From the NCBI GenBank assembly GCA_965369705.1, contig CBDURF010000129.1:1-10416 (forward strand): a DNA stretch of 10,416 nt. The letters run 5' to 3'. Positions within the stretch are counted from its first letter, which is position 1. Each line of letters opens with the position of its first letter. This stretch comes from JAGLCY01 sp965369705. GTDB taxonomy: Bacteria; Krumholzibacteriota; Krumholzibacteriia; LZORAL124-64-63. The notes beneath the pieces are model-generated. The model ran no database searches and was not told where the DNA came from. It saw only the letters and a program-made list of their open reading frames with translations. Below are positions 1 to 5,313 of this stretch, piece by piece. The translations under genes and the position numbers were made by a program.

Positions 1-106
1 TAGGGGCATGTCCCCATATAAAGAGAGCCCGGGTAATCCGCAGCCGCGATCCGAAGGATCGCAGCGAGGACATCCCGGGCTCTCTTTATATGGGGACATG
101 CCCCTA
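1..106 (-). repeat. Long hairpin with conserved apex, element 1
   Basis: Bases 1-33 and 74-106 are perfect reverse complements (33 bp), enclosing a 40-nt loop at 34-73. The arm may continue past the left window edge. Read on the minus strand, the direction of the upstream peroxiredoxin gene, the loop contains GTCCTC (71-66) and CTGCGGATT (43-35), the same two blocks found in the loops at 3596-3623 and 7149-7172. Between the blocks is a small hairpin, GCGATCC-ttc-GGATCGC. The stem starts 9 nt after the peroxiredoxin stop codon (116-118). The stem sequence is unrelated to those of the other two elements apart from the CCGGG/CCCGG at the apex, shared with element 2. It could end or stabilise the perR-prx transcript, but no U-tract can be seen because the window ends at its far side. 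The structure is seen directly; any function is inference. Confidence 0.9.
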
Positions 107-115
107 ACCAAGCAC

Positions 116-733
116 CTACTTATGCTCGGACAGGTACTTGGCCACACCCTCGGCAGTGGGAGTCATGGCGTCGTCACCCTTGGTCCAGTTCGCGGGGCAA
201 ACTTCACCATGCTCCTCGAGGTGCTGCAGGGCGTCGACCATGCGGATCATCTCGTCGATGTTCCGGCCCAGGCCCAGGTTGTTGACGGTGCTGTGCTGCA
301 CGACGCCGTCCTTGTCGATCAGGAAGGTGCCGCGCAGAGCCATGCCGCCCTCCAGCAGCAGGCCGTAGTCCTGGCTGATGACCTTCTGGAAGTCGGCGAC
401 CAGCGGGTACTGGATGTTGCCGATGCCGCCGTTGTCGACATCGGTGTTCTTCCAGGCCCAGTGGCTGAAGTGGCTGTCGGTCGAGACGCCGATGACTTCC
501 ACGCCGCGGCTCTTGAAATCTTCGAGCTGCTTGTCGAAGGCGATGATCTCGGACGGGCACACGAAGGTGAAGTCCAGGGGATAGAAGAACAGGACCACGT
601 ACTTGCCCCGATAATCGGAAAGCTTGAACTCGTTGTTGAAACTGTTGTCCGGCATCACGGCAGTGGCGGTGAAGTCGGGAGCCTCGGTCGAGACCAGGGG
701 CACAGGTACGAAATCGAAGTCCAGGTTGTCCAT
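116..733 (-). CDS. Typical 2-Cys peroxiredoxin (AhpC/Prx1 family)
   Basis: Thiol peroxidase of 205 aa that reduces hydrogen peroxide and organic hydroperoxides in the cytoplasm. The active-site block PLDFTFVCP (52-60) holds the PxxxTxxC motif with peroxidatic Cys59. Arg134 (MALRG) fits the conserved active-site arginine. The resolving cysteine is Cys179 in EVCPANW, so this is a typical 2-Cys enzyme that forms an intersubunit disulfide. The C-terminal tail ends AEGVAKYLSEHK, as in Prx1/AhpC-type proteins. The ATG at 733 follows an AAGGAGAG Shine-Dalgarno with about 8 nt spacing. It lies 84 bp downstream of perR on the same strand, so co-transcription and peroxide-dependent derepression are likely. 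The electron donor (AhpF, thioredoxin or other) is not encoded here. No independent promoter is obvious in the gap. The family call is very secure; the choice between the names ahpC and prx is not. Confidence 0.96.
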   Translation of the reverse strand: MDNLDFDFVPVPLVSTEAPDFTATAVMPDNSFNNEFKLSDYRGKYVVLFFYPLDFTFVCPSEIIAFDKQLEDFKSRGVEVIGVSTDSHFSHWAWKNTDVDNGGIGNIQYPLVADFQKVISQDYGLLLEGGMALRGTFLIDKDGVVQHSTVNNLGLGRNIDEMIRMVDALQHLEEHGEVCPANWTKGDDAMTPTAEGVAKYLSEHK

Positions 734-817
734 GAAAGTTCTCTCCTTGAGACAGGTGGTTTAGATGGAGCGATGTAAAACACCGCACCGTGAAAAAAGC
801 GGGAACACGATTATTTA

Positions 818-1249
818 TTAATAGACCGAGTTGGGCAGCGGACCCAGGTGCGATTCCCTTTTCCGGCATTCGGGGCAGATTCCGAAATATTCCAACCGGT
901 GGCCCGTGACCACAAATCCCGCCAACTCGACCGGCTGGGCGGGCGTCTGACCCGGATCAAGGGGGAAGATGTCCTCGATCCGGCCGCATTCGGTGCACCG
1001 CACGTGGTAGTGCTGGTTTATGTTGCCGTCGTACCGGGATTCGGCGCCTGCGAATTCCATCTTGTGGATCATGCCGTCCTCGTGCAGGACTTCCAGGTTC
1101 CGGTAGATCGTGCCCAGGCTGATCCGAGGCAACCGCTGACGGACGACTGCGTAGAGTTCAGCAGCGGTCGGATGCGACTTCATGTGACAAAGCTCATCCA
1201 GGACTACCTTGCGCTGAGGCGTATTGCGGCGAAGCTTTACGGTTGCCAT
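818..1249 (-). CDS. perR: Peroxide-responsive Fur-family repressor PerR
   Basis: Fur-family metalloregulator of 143 aa from the preferred start. The winged-helix DNA-binding part spans about residues 1-75 and the dimerisation/metal part 76-143. The structural zinc site is two CxxC pairs: Cys85/Cys88 (CTEC) and Cys125/Cys128 (CPEC). The regulatory metal ligands known from Bacillus subtilis PerR (His37, Asp85, His91, His93, Asp104) all have counterparts at a constant offset of 11: His26, Asp74, His80, His82, Asp93. That full set, plus a peroxiredoxin downstream, favours PerR over Fur or Zur. Start choice: ATG at 1249 sits 8 nt after AGGGAGGG (1258-1265), while the in-frame ATG at 1255 would be only about 2 nt from it, so 1249 is preferred. 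In the PerR mechanism, iron-catalysed oxidation of metal-ligand histidines releases the repressor. The operator-like palindrome at 1325-1339 suggests autoregulation of perR-prx. Confidence 0.92.
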   Translation of the reverse strand: MATVKLRRNTPQRKVVLDELCHMKSHPTAAELYAVVRQRLPRISLGTIYRNLEVLHEDGMIHKMEFAGAESRYDGNINQHYHVRCTECGRIEDIFPLDPGQTPAQPVELAGFVVTGHRLEYFGICPECRKRESHLGPLPNSVY

Positions 1250-1317
1250 GGTCATGTCCCTCCCTGATCCGAGGCCGCTTCAGGGCTTTTCAGCCGGCCG
1301 GCCCGGTTCACGGCAGA

Positions 1318-1346
1318 ATACTAATAAGAATGATTCCTATAGTCAA
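1318..1346 (-). promoter_or_regulatory. Sigma70-type promoter of perR-prx
   Basis: On the minus strand, TTGACT (1346-1341, 5/6 match to the -35 consensus) and TAGTAT (1323-1318, 4/6 match to the -10) are separated by exactly 17 bp. Transcription would start near 1311 and leave a leader of about 60 nt before the perR start. The spacer holds the palindrome at 1325-1339. Identified by eye; no transcription data. Confidence 0.65.
1325..1339. promoter_or_regulatory. Candidate PerR/Fur operator
   Basis: TAAGAATGATTCCTA is a 7-1-7 imperfect palindrome, TA-x-GAAT-N-ATTC-x-TA. Twelve of 15 positions agree with its reverse complement. The central AATNATT matches the core of the PerR box TTATAATNATTATAA and of Fur-type boxes. 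It lies between the -35 and -10 elements of the perR promoter, where bound repressor would block RNA polymerase. The neighbouring divergent sigma gene starts about 130 bp away, so control of that gene is less likely. Confidence 0.6.
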
Positions 1347-1385
1347 CCTTGGTGGGTGGATTTCCAAAATGCTGACATCCCGTTT

Positions 1386-1410
1386 AAACCTTTGGGAAAG
1401 CCGGGACGTC
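1386..1410 (+). promoter_or_regulatory. Possible ECF-type promoter of the sigma operon
   Basis: AAACC (1386-1390) followed 16 bp later by CGTC (1407-1410), within CGTCTAAA, resembles the AAC-type -35 and CGTC -10 pairing common for ECF sigma factors. Such promoters are often autoregulated. Transcription would begin about 50 nt before the ATG at 1471, which also argues against the upstream TTG start at 1426. This is a weak pattern match in a short region. Confidence 0.3.
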
Positions 1411-1470
1411 TAAATAAAGAAGCAATTGGCAGGATTCGCCATCAGTAATGACGAAGGAAATGGAATCCCG

Positions 1471-2115
1471 ATGATCGACCGAAAGCCAACCACGCCGAAC
1501 ACAGCCGATGCCAAGGAAACCCTGGCCATCGACTGCGCGCTGGCAGACCGGGCCGCCGAGGGCGACCGGGCAGCTTTCGAGGAGATCTACCGGCGTTACG
1601 TGAATAGGGTTTACGGGCTTTGCCTGCGCCTGACGACCGATGTCGGCGAGGCCGAAATCCTGACCCAGGACACCTTCGTCAAGGCCTGGTTCGCCATCGC
1701 CGGATATGCCGGCCGCGGCAACCTGGGCGGATGGTTGGGCCGCGTGGCGGTGAACCTGTGGCGGGATGAATTCCGGGCTGCAACCCGCCGGGGGAGGGTG
1801 GTGGCCGAAATAACTTCTGATCAGGTAGGAGTTTACGGCACGGCAACCTCGGCTGGTTTGGCCGGGGCTCCGCACCCGAACAGGGACGGGGTCATCGACC
1901 TCTTGACCGGCCTGGACCTGGAACGCTGCATCGCCCGGTTGCCCGAAGGCGGCCGTCTGGTGTTTGTCTTCCACGATGTGGAGGGCTACACCCACCGGGA
2001 AATCGCCGAATTGCTCGATCTGGCCGTGGGAACGGTGAAAGCCCAGTTACACCGGGCCCGCCGCCTGCTCAGGAATATGTTGGCAGAAGACAGGGAGGCC
2101 GCTCATGGAGCGTAA
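1471..2115 (+). CDS. ECF (sigma-70 family) RNA polymerase sigma factor
   Basis: Extracytoplasmic-function sigma factor of 214 aa that directs RNA polymerase to a specific promoter set in response to an envelope or other signal. Region 2 covers about residues 33-104: AFEEIYRRYVNRVYGL, then a helix with EAEILTQDTFVKAW (the polymerase-binding and -10 recognition part). Region 4 covers about 150-202: LPEGGRLVFVFHDVEGYTH, then the helix-turn-helix EIAELLDLAVGTVKAQLHRARRLLR. The linker between them is long and low in complexity (about 110-145). The frame is open upstream to a TTG at 1426, but the ATG at 1471 is preferred: the protein then begins where alignable sequence begins, and a purine-rich GAAGGAAATGG lies upstream. 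The 3' end overlaps the anti-sigma-like gene by 11 bp, indicating translational coupling. The exact ECF group cannot be assigned by eye. Confidence 0.9.
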   Translation: MIDRKPTTPNTADAKETLAIDCALADRAAEGDRAAFEEIYRRYVNRVYGLCLRLTTDVGEAEILTQDTFVKAWFAIAGYAGRGNLGGWLGRVAVNLWRDEFRAATRRGRVVAEITSDQVGVYGTATSAGLAGAPHPNRDGVIDLLTGLDLERCIARLPEGGRLVFVFHDVEGYTHREIAELLDLAVGTVKAQLHRARRLLRNMLAEDREAAHGA

Positions 2116-2578
2116 TCCATCAAACAATGACAAGCGGGACAGTCAGTTGAGCCGTCTGGCGGGACAGATGCGGGACACGGGCACAGCCCCGGACCGGGAT
2201 CTGTGGCCGGATATCAACGCCGCCATCGACAGGGAGGAGCCGAGGTCCGCACGCAGGGTGCTCCACCTGAAACACCGGTCTTGGCTGCGACCCACCGCGG
2301 TGGCCGCGGCGCTGACCCTGATGCTGGCCGCGGGCTGGGCCGGCATCCGCTCGATCACCGGAGAGGCGACCATCGGAGATGCGGGCTCACTGGATGTCGC
2401 CGGGGAATCCGAGGCCCCGGTCAGCGGTCTGGCGGTCATCGACAAGGCCCTGGACGAGCTGACGCTCGCTCTTGCCGGTGATCCCGAAAACAGGAATCTG
2501 TCCCATCTTGTTCTCATGGTTCACAAGACCCGGGGCAACCTGCTGCGCAGGAACACCGAAAGCCTCGTGCGCGATTGA
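2105..2578 (+). CDS. Single-pass membrane protein, putative anti-sigma factor
   Basis: A 157-aa protein with a polar cytoplasmic N-terminus (about 1-58), one transmembrane helix (about 60-80, WLRPTAVAAALTLMLAAGWAG) and a periplasmic C-terminus (about 81-157). The overlap with the ECF sigma gene and this topology are the classic arrangement of a membrane anti-sigma factor. There is no HxxxCxxC zinc anti-sigma motif and the N-terminal part is short, with DRDLWPDINAAI as its most family-like stretch. The periplasmic end holds two amphipathic segments around DPENRNLSHLVLMVHKT, a pattern seen in sigma-associated membrane proteins of GC-rich uncultured bacteria. The ATG at 2105 is preceded by AGGGAGG with about 7 nt spacing. 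The regulatory role is inferred from context and topology; a sensory co-factor or structural partner remains possible. Confidence 0.75.
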   Translation: MERNPSNNDKRDSQLSRLAGQMRDTGTAPDRDLWPDINAAIDREEPRSARRVLHLKHRSWLRPTAVAAALTLMLAAGWAGIRSITGEATIGDAGSLDVAGESEAPVSGLAVIDKALDELTLALAGDPENRNLSHLVLMVHKTRGNLLRRNTESLVRD

Positions 2579-2636
2579 GGTTCTGTTCGACAAACATCCG
2601 TTGGGCGGGACCGGCGGACCCACAGGAGGATATGCA

Positions 2637-3548
2637 ATGATCAGGAACAGGGAATTCAAAAATGGCTTCATGGCTTTGTTGACCGGGCTGCTGGTCATGA
2701 CCCTGGCCGCCCCGGCGGCTCTGGCCGACCGGGAAGTCAAGGAATCCGGGCCCGCTTCGGCCACCGGGACGATCATGATCGAGAACATCTCGGGCTCGAT
2801 CGTGGTCGTCGGCTGGGACAAGGCCGAAATCAGCGTGGAAGGAACCCTGACCGGCGATATCGAGGAACTAAAATTCAAGACGGGCAAGAAGAAAAGCCGG
2901 ATCGAGGTCGTCTATCCCAGGGGCAAGAAGAACATAAAGGGCGAGGCCAACCTGGTGATCAAGGTGCCCCGGGCATGCCGCCTGGAGGTGGAATGCATCA
3001 GCGCCTTCATCGAGGTCTCCAAGGTCACCGGCCTGGTGGATGTGTCCTCGATCAGCGGTGATGTCACCGTCACCGGTGAATGCGAAGAGATCGAGGCCGA
3101 ATCGATCAGCGGCGACCTGTTCATCGAGGGCGGTGCCCCGGAGATCGAGATCAGCAGCATCAGCGGCAAGGTGAAAGCCAACGGCAAGGTCAGTGAAGTC
3201 GATGCCCAGACGGTCAGCGGCAGCATCGATCTGGACTTCGAAAAGTTCCTGAGCCTGAACGTGGAATCGGTGGCCGGGGACGCCACGGTCAAAGGTGACC
3301 TGGACGACGACGGCTCCTTCAGCCTGGACCTGCACAGCGGCGATCTGACCCTGATCGTTCCCGCCGACGTGAGCGCCGACTTCGAGATCGAGACCTTTTC
3401 CGGAGAGATCGACAACGCCTTCGGCCAGAAGTCGCGCAAGACCAGCAAGTACTCGCCAGGCAGGGAGCTGGAGTTCACCACCGGCGGGGGCGAGGCGAGA
3501 GTGAGAATCAACACCTTCAGTGGGGATGTTGTGATTCGAAAGAAGTAG
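2637..3548 (+). CDS. Secreted DUF4097-family beta-repeat protein
   Basis: A 303-aa protein with a signal peptide (about 1-30: positive start, hydrophobic FMALLTGLLVMTLAAPAA, cleavage near ALA/DRE). The mature part is a run of short beta-strand repeats with the recurring motif [S/T][I/V]SG followed by D/K/S and hydrophobic residues: near residues 50, 128, 146, 163, 182 and again near 213, 253 and 294. This is the hallmark of DUF4097 (putative adhesin-like) domains, predicted to fold as a right-handed beta structure. The ATG at 2637 has an ideal AGGAGG 7 nt upstream. The frame is open further upstream to 2472, but that extension overlaps the preceding gene and would bury the signal peptide. It lies 58 bp after the anti-sigma-like gene and is probably in its operon. 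DUF4097 proteins often accompany ECF sigma/anti-sigma pairs. Molecular function is unknown; an envelope-surface or stress-response role is inference. Confidence 0.85.
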   Translation: MIRNREFKNGFMALLTGLLVMTLAAPAALADREVKESGPASATGTIMIENISGSIVVVGWDKAEISVEGTLTGDIEELKFKTGKKKSRIEVVYPRGKKNIKGEANLVIKVPRACRLEVECISAFIEVSKVTGLVDVSSISGDVTVTGECEEIEAESISGDLFIEGGAPEIEISSISGKVKANGKVSEVDAQTVSGSIDLDFEKFLSLNVESVAGDATVKGDLDDDGSFSLDLHSGDLTLIVPADVSADFEIETFSGEIDNAFGQKSRKTSKYSPGRELEFTTGGGEARVRINTFSGDVVIRKK

Positions 3549-3558
3549 GTGGGTGTTT

Positions 3559-3660
3559 GGGCTCATAACGAGTCTCCTCGCCAAAAGAATCCGGGATGTC
3601 CTCAGCCTGCGGCCTGCGGATTACCCGGATTCTTTTGGCGAGGAGACCCGTTCAGAGCCT
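3559..3660 (+). repeat. Long hairpin with conserved apex, element 2
   Basis: Arms 3559-3595 and 3624-3660 pair over 37 positions with four mismatches, all in the outer part. The inner 24 bp (3572-3595 with 3624-3647) are perfect. The 28-nt loop (3596-3623) carries GTCCTC (3598-3603) and CTGCGGATT (3614-3622) around a small GCC-tgc-GGC hairpin. It shares the flanks CCGGGAT and ACCCGG with element 1, but the rest of the stem is unrelated. The stem starts about 10 nt after the DUF4097 stop codon and has the same orientation relative to that gene as the other two elements have to theirs. The right arm is followed by AAATTTC, with no U-tract. Confidence 0.9.
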
Positions 3661-3761
3661 AAATTTCAACCTAAATCAGTCAAAACAGTACATTGGAAGC
3701 GGGTGGAGGGGGTTAATCGGGAATTTGGGTTAATTTACTGCAAAAAATTATGGTTTTTCTG

Positions 3762-3790
3762 TTGACAGGTATTGGGGGGAGGTTCCTAAT
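3762..3790 (+). promoter_or_regulatory. Possible sigma70 promoter of the beta-barrel gene
   Basis: A perfect TTGACA at 3762-3767 is followed after 17 bp by CCTAAT (3785-3790), a 4/6 match to the -10. Slightly shifted readings (CTAATT, TAATTA) give 18-19 bp spacers. The upstream AT-rich stretch 3740-3760 fits an UP-element-like context. It would produce a leader of about 150 nt. Confidence 0.45.
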
Positions 3791-3796
3791 TACTGG

Positions 3797-3950
3797 CATC
3801 AGTAGAAAAACTGATCTTGTTCATGCAATGAAGAGGCAACAAAGAGGTTGCTTCACCGCCGCGCAACTTGGTTTCTCACGATGGATCGATGTGAATCGAA
3901 CCGGTGCGGTCGGAGCGAGAACAGGGTCAATAAACAGGAGGTTGCTACTG
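3797..3950 (+). other. Long 5' leader of the beta-barrel gene
   Basis: If the promoter at 3762-3790 is used, the mRNA has an untranslated leader of about 150 nt. It could form two simple hairpins near its 5' end: ATCAGT/ACTGAT (3798-3815) and GAGGCAAC/GTTGCTTC (3833-3854). The leader is open in the frame of the downstream gene from an ATG at 3828, but that extension has no signal-peptide character and no Shine-Dalgarno. I compared it by eye with common riboswitch signatures and recognised none. The rest of the 3549-3950 gap is hairpin element 2 plus about 100 bp without visible features. Confidence 0.35.
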
Positions 3951-5135
3951 ATGAGGTCTAATACTTGGCGCGCAATCATGCTTCTCTCGCTGACGCTCGT
4001 TCTGGTTTCCAGTGACATGGAAGCCCAGGCCGCCCTTCGGTCCAGTCTCGCCGGCAACCAGTTCATCAACGACGCCGTTGACATGTTTGCCTTCCCCCAG
4101 TTGGCCCACAAGTACAAGAACCGGGTCATTTTCGACCTGGGTCAGGGCGGTGAAGAGGGCAGTGGCTCTCTCACCTTCGGCAACGATCTGGTGTGGCAGT
4201 TCAACACCGGCAAGGGCGGATACCAGAACACCACCAGTTGGGCATATGGTGGAACGGACCGGAATCCCGTGGGCTTTGAGAATCCAGACTTTGAGTGGTG
4301 GGATATCGGTTTTGCCACCCACTTTGGTGACACCCCCTTCGGTTTCAAAGTCAACTGGGCCACGGACTCCAATGAATTCACCCCGTCGGGAGATACCGAG
4401 CCTACCGGAGACAATTCCGAGTACATGTTGAGCTTCCAGGCCGGCGCCACGCTCGGTCCGGTCGAACTGGCCGCCGAGTTGGGATTCGGCGGCTACACGG
4501 ACAATATTGCTCCTCCCGACCCTCTTCCGTCCGATGCCAATGATGATAGCTACTTCATTTTCACCCTGCTTGGCCGTGGGGACTTTGAAGCCGGGGACAT
4601 CAACTGGCGTTATATCGGCGCCTTTTCCACAGGTTCCAGTGATCCCAAGGCCGAAAATGTTCCTTCCACCAGTGTCACGGCTTTCCGCGGCTCAATCGGC
4701 CCTGTCTGGGGAACCCCCGGTGAGTGGGAAGTTGCGGCCTACATGTCCTTTGAATACGCCAAGATGGAAGAGGCCAATTTTAATGGACCCGACATGAAGG
4801 ACACCGACACGGAAACAAGCTTCCCCGCCTACAACATGGCTCTGGAATACTACCTGAACAGCTGGCTTGTTGCCCGCGGCGGTGTCGTGTCCAGGAGCTA
4901 TACGCAGGAAGATGAAAACGACCAGGTGGTCGACGAAACCCCCATGAAAGACAGTGACCGTTTCTACGACTTCAACTGGACCCTCGGCCTGGGTGTGGAC
5001 AAGGGTAACTGGGGCATCGATCTTGCTCTCGAGGAAGACAATGTCCACAGTGGTTACATCGTCTTCAACGGCGACCAGTCGGGCATCGGCGTCGACCACC
5101 CGCTCGCCTACATCAGTGCCTGGTTGAGCTGGTAG
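3951..5135 (+). CDS. Putative outer-membrane beta-barrel protein
   Basis: A 394-aa protein with a signal peptide (about 1-27: MRSNTWR, hydrophobic AIMLLSLTLVLVSS, cleavage near AQA/ALR). The mature chain opens with DAVDMFAFPQLAHKYKNRVIFDLG and is then rich in alternating polar/hydrophobic strands with many Gly, Asn, Asp, Trp and Tyr (for example GFKVNWATDS, INWRYIGAFSTG, VAAYMSFEYAKM, NWGIDLALEEDN). It ends YISAWLSW: a terminal aromatic residue within an amphipathic last strand is the usual BAM-recognised C-terminal beta signal. No transport family is recognised, so porin, adhesin or structural roles all remain open. The ATG at 3951 follows AACAGGAGG with 9 nt spacing and sets the signal peptide correctly. 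It has its own promoter candidate and its own terminator, so it is probably monocistronic. Confidence 0.75.
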   Translation: MRSNTWRAIMLLSLTLVLVSSDMEAQAALRSSLAGNQFINDAVDMFAFPQLAHKYKNRVIFDLGQGGEEGSGSLTFGNDLVWQFNTGKGGYQNTTSWAYGGTDRNPVGFENPDFEWWDIGFATHFGDTPFGFKVNWATDSNEFTPSGDTEPTGDNSEYMLSFQAGATLGPVELAAELGFGGYTDNIAPPDPLPSDANDDSYFIFTLLGRGDFEAGDINWRYIGAFSTGSSDPKAENVPSTSVTAFRGSIGPVWGTPGEWEVAAYMSFEYAKMEEANFNGPDMKDTDTETSFPAYNMALEYYLNSWLVARGGVVSRSYTQEDENDQVVDETPMKDSDRFYDFNWTLGLGVDKGNWGIDLALEEDNVHSGYIVFNGDQSGIGVDHPLAYISAWLSW

Positions 5136-5193
5136 ATAGGTAAACCCAACCCGGAACGCTCCGCCCTGTCAGGCGCGCCGGTAATACCTGCAG

Positions 5194-5229
5194 AAAGAGG
5201 GAGTCCCTTTGGGGGCTCCCTCTCTTTTT
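5194..5229 (+). terminator. Intrinsic terminator of the beta-barrel gene
   Basis: The hairpin AGAGGGAGtCCC / GGGgCTCCCTCT (left arm about 5196-5207, right arm 5212-5223) with a short loop is followed directly by TCTTTTT (5223-5229). It is a conventional Rho-independent terminator about 60 nt after the stop codon at 5135. It contrasts with the hairpins after the DUF4097 and carboxypeptidase genes, which lack a U-tract. Confidence 0.85.
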
Positions 5230-5313
5230 CATTGCATCCTTTTGACGGGAAACCAGTAGTATCGCTTGAGCCTTTTCCTATCGATTCAATAGCCCGACAA
5301 GGATGGACCAGAC

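Noticed and set aside
8..778. 256-codon plus-strand open frame over hairpin 1 and the peroxiredoxin gene
   Set aside because: Antisense to a clearly conserved peroxiredoxin; its translation has no family character.
810..822. ATTATTTATTAAT as a second PerR box ahead of the peroxiredoxin
   Set aside because: Only 10 of 13 positions are palindromic in AT-rich DNA, it overlaps the perR stop codon, and it has no associated promoter.
3553..3765. 70-codon frame over hairpin element 2
   Set aside because: Consists largely of the hairpin arms and loop; no ribosome binding site or domain.
3797..3950. Riboswitch (for example c-di-GMP type) in the beta-barrel leader
   Set aside because: The conserved core strings of the classes I know by eye are absent.
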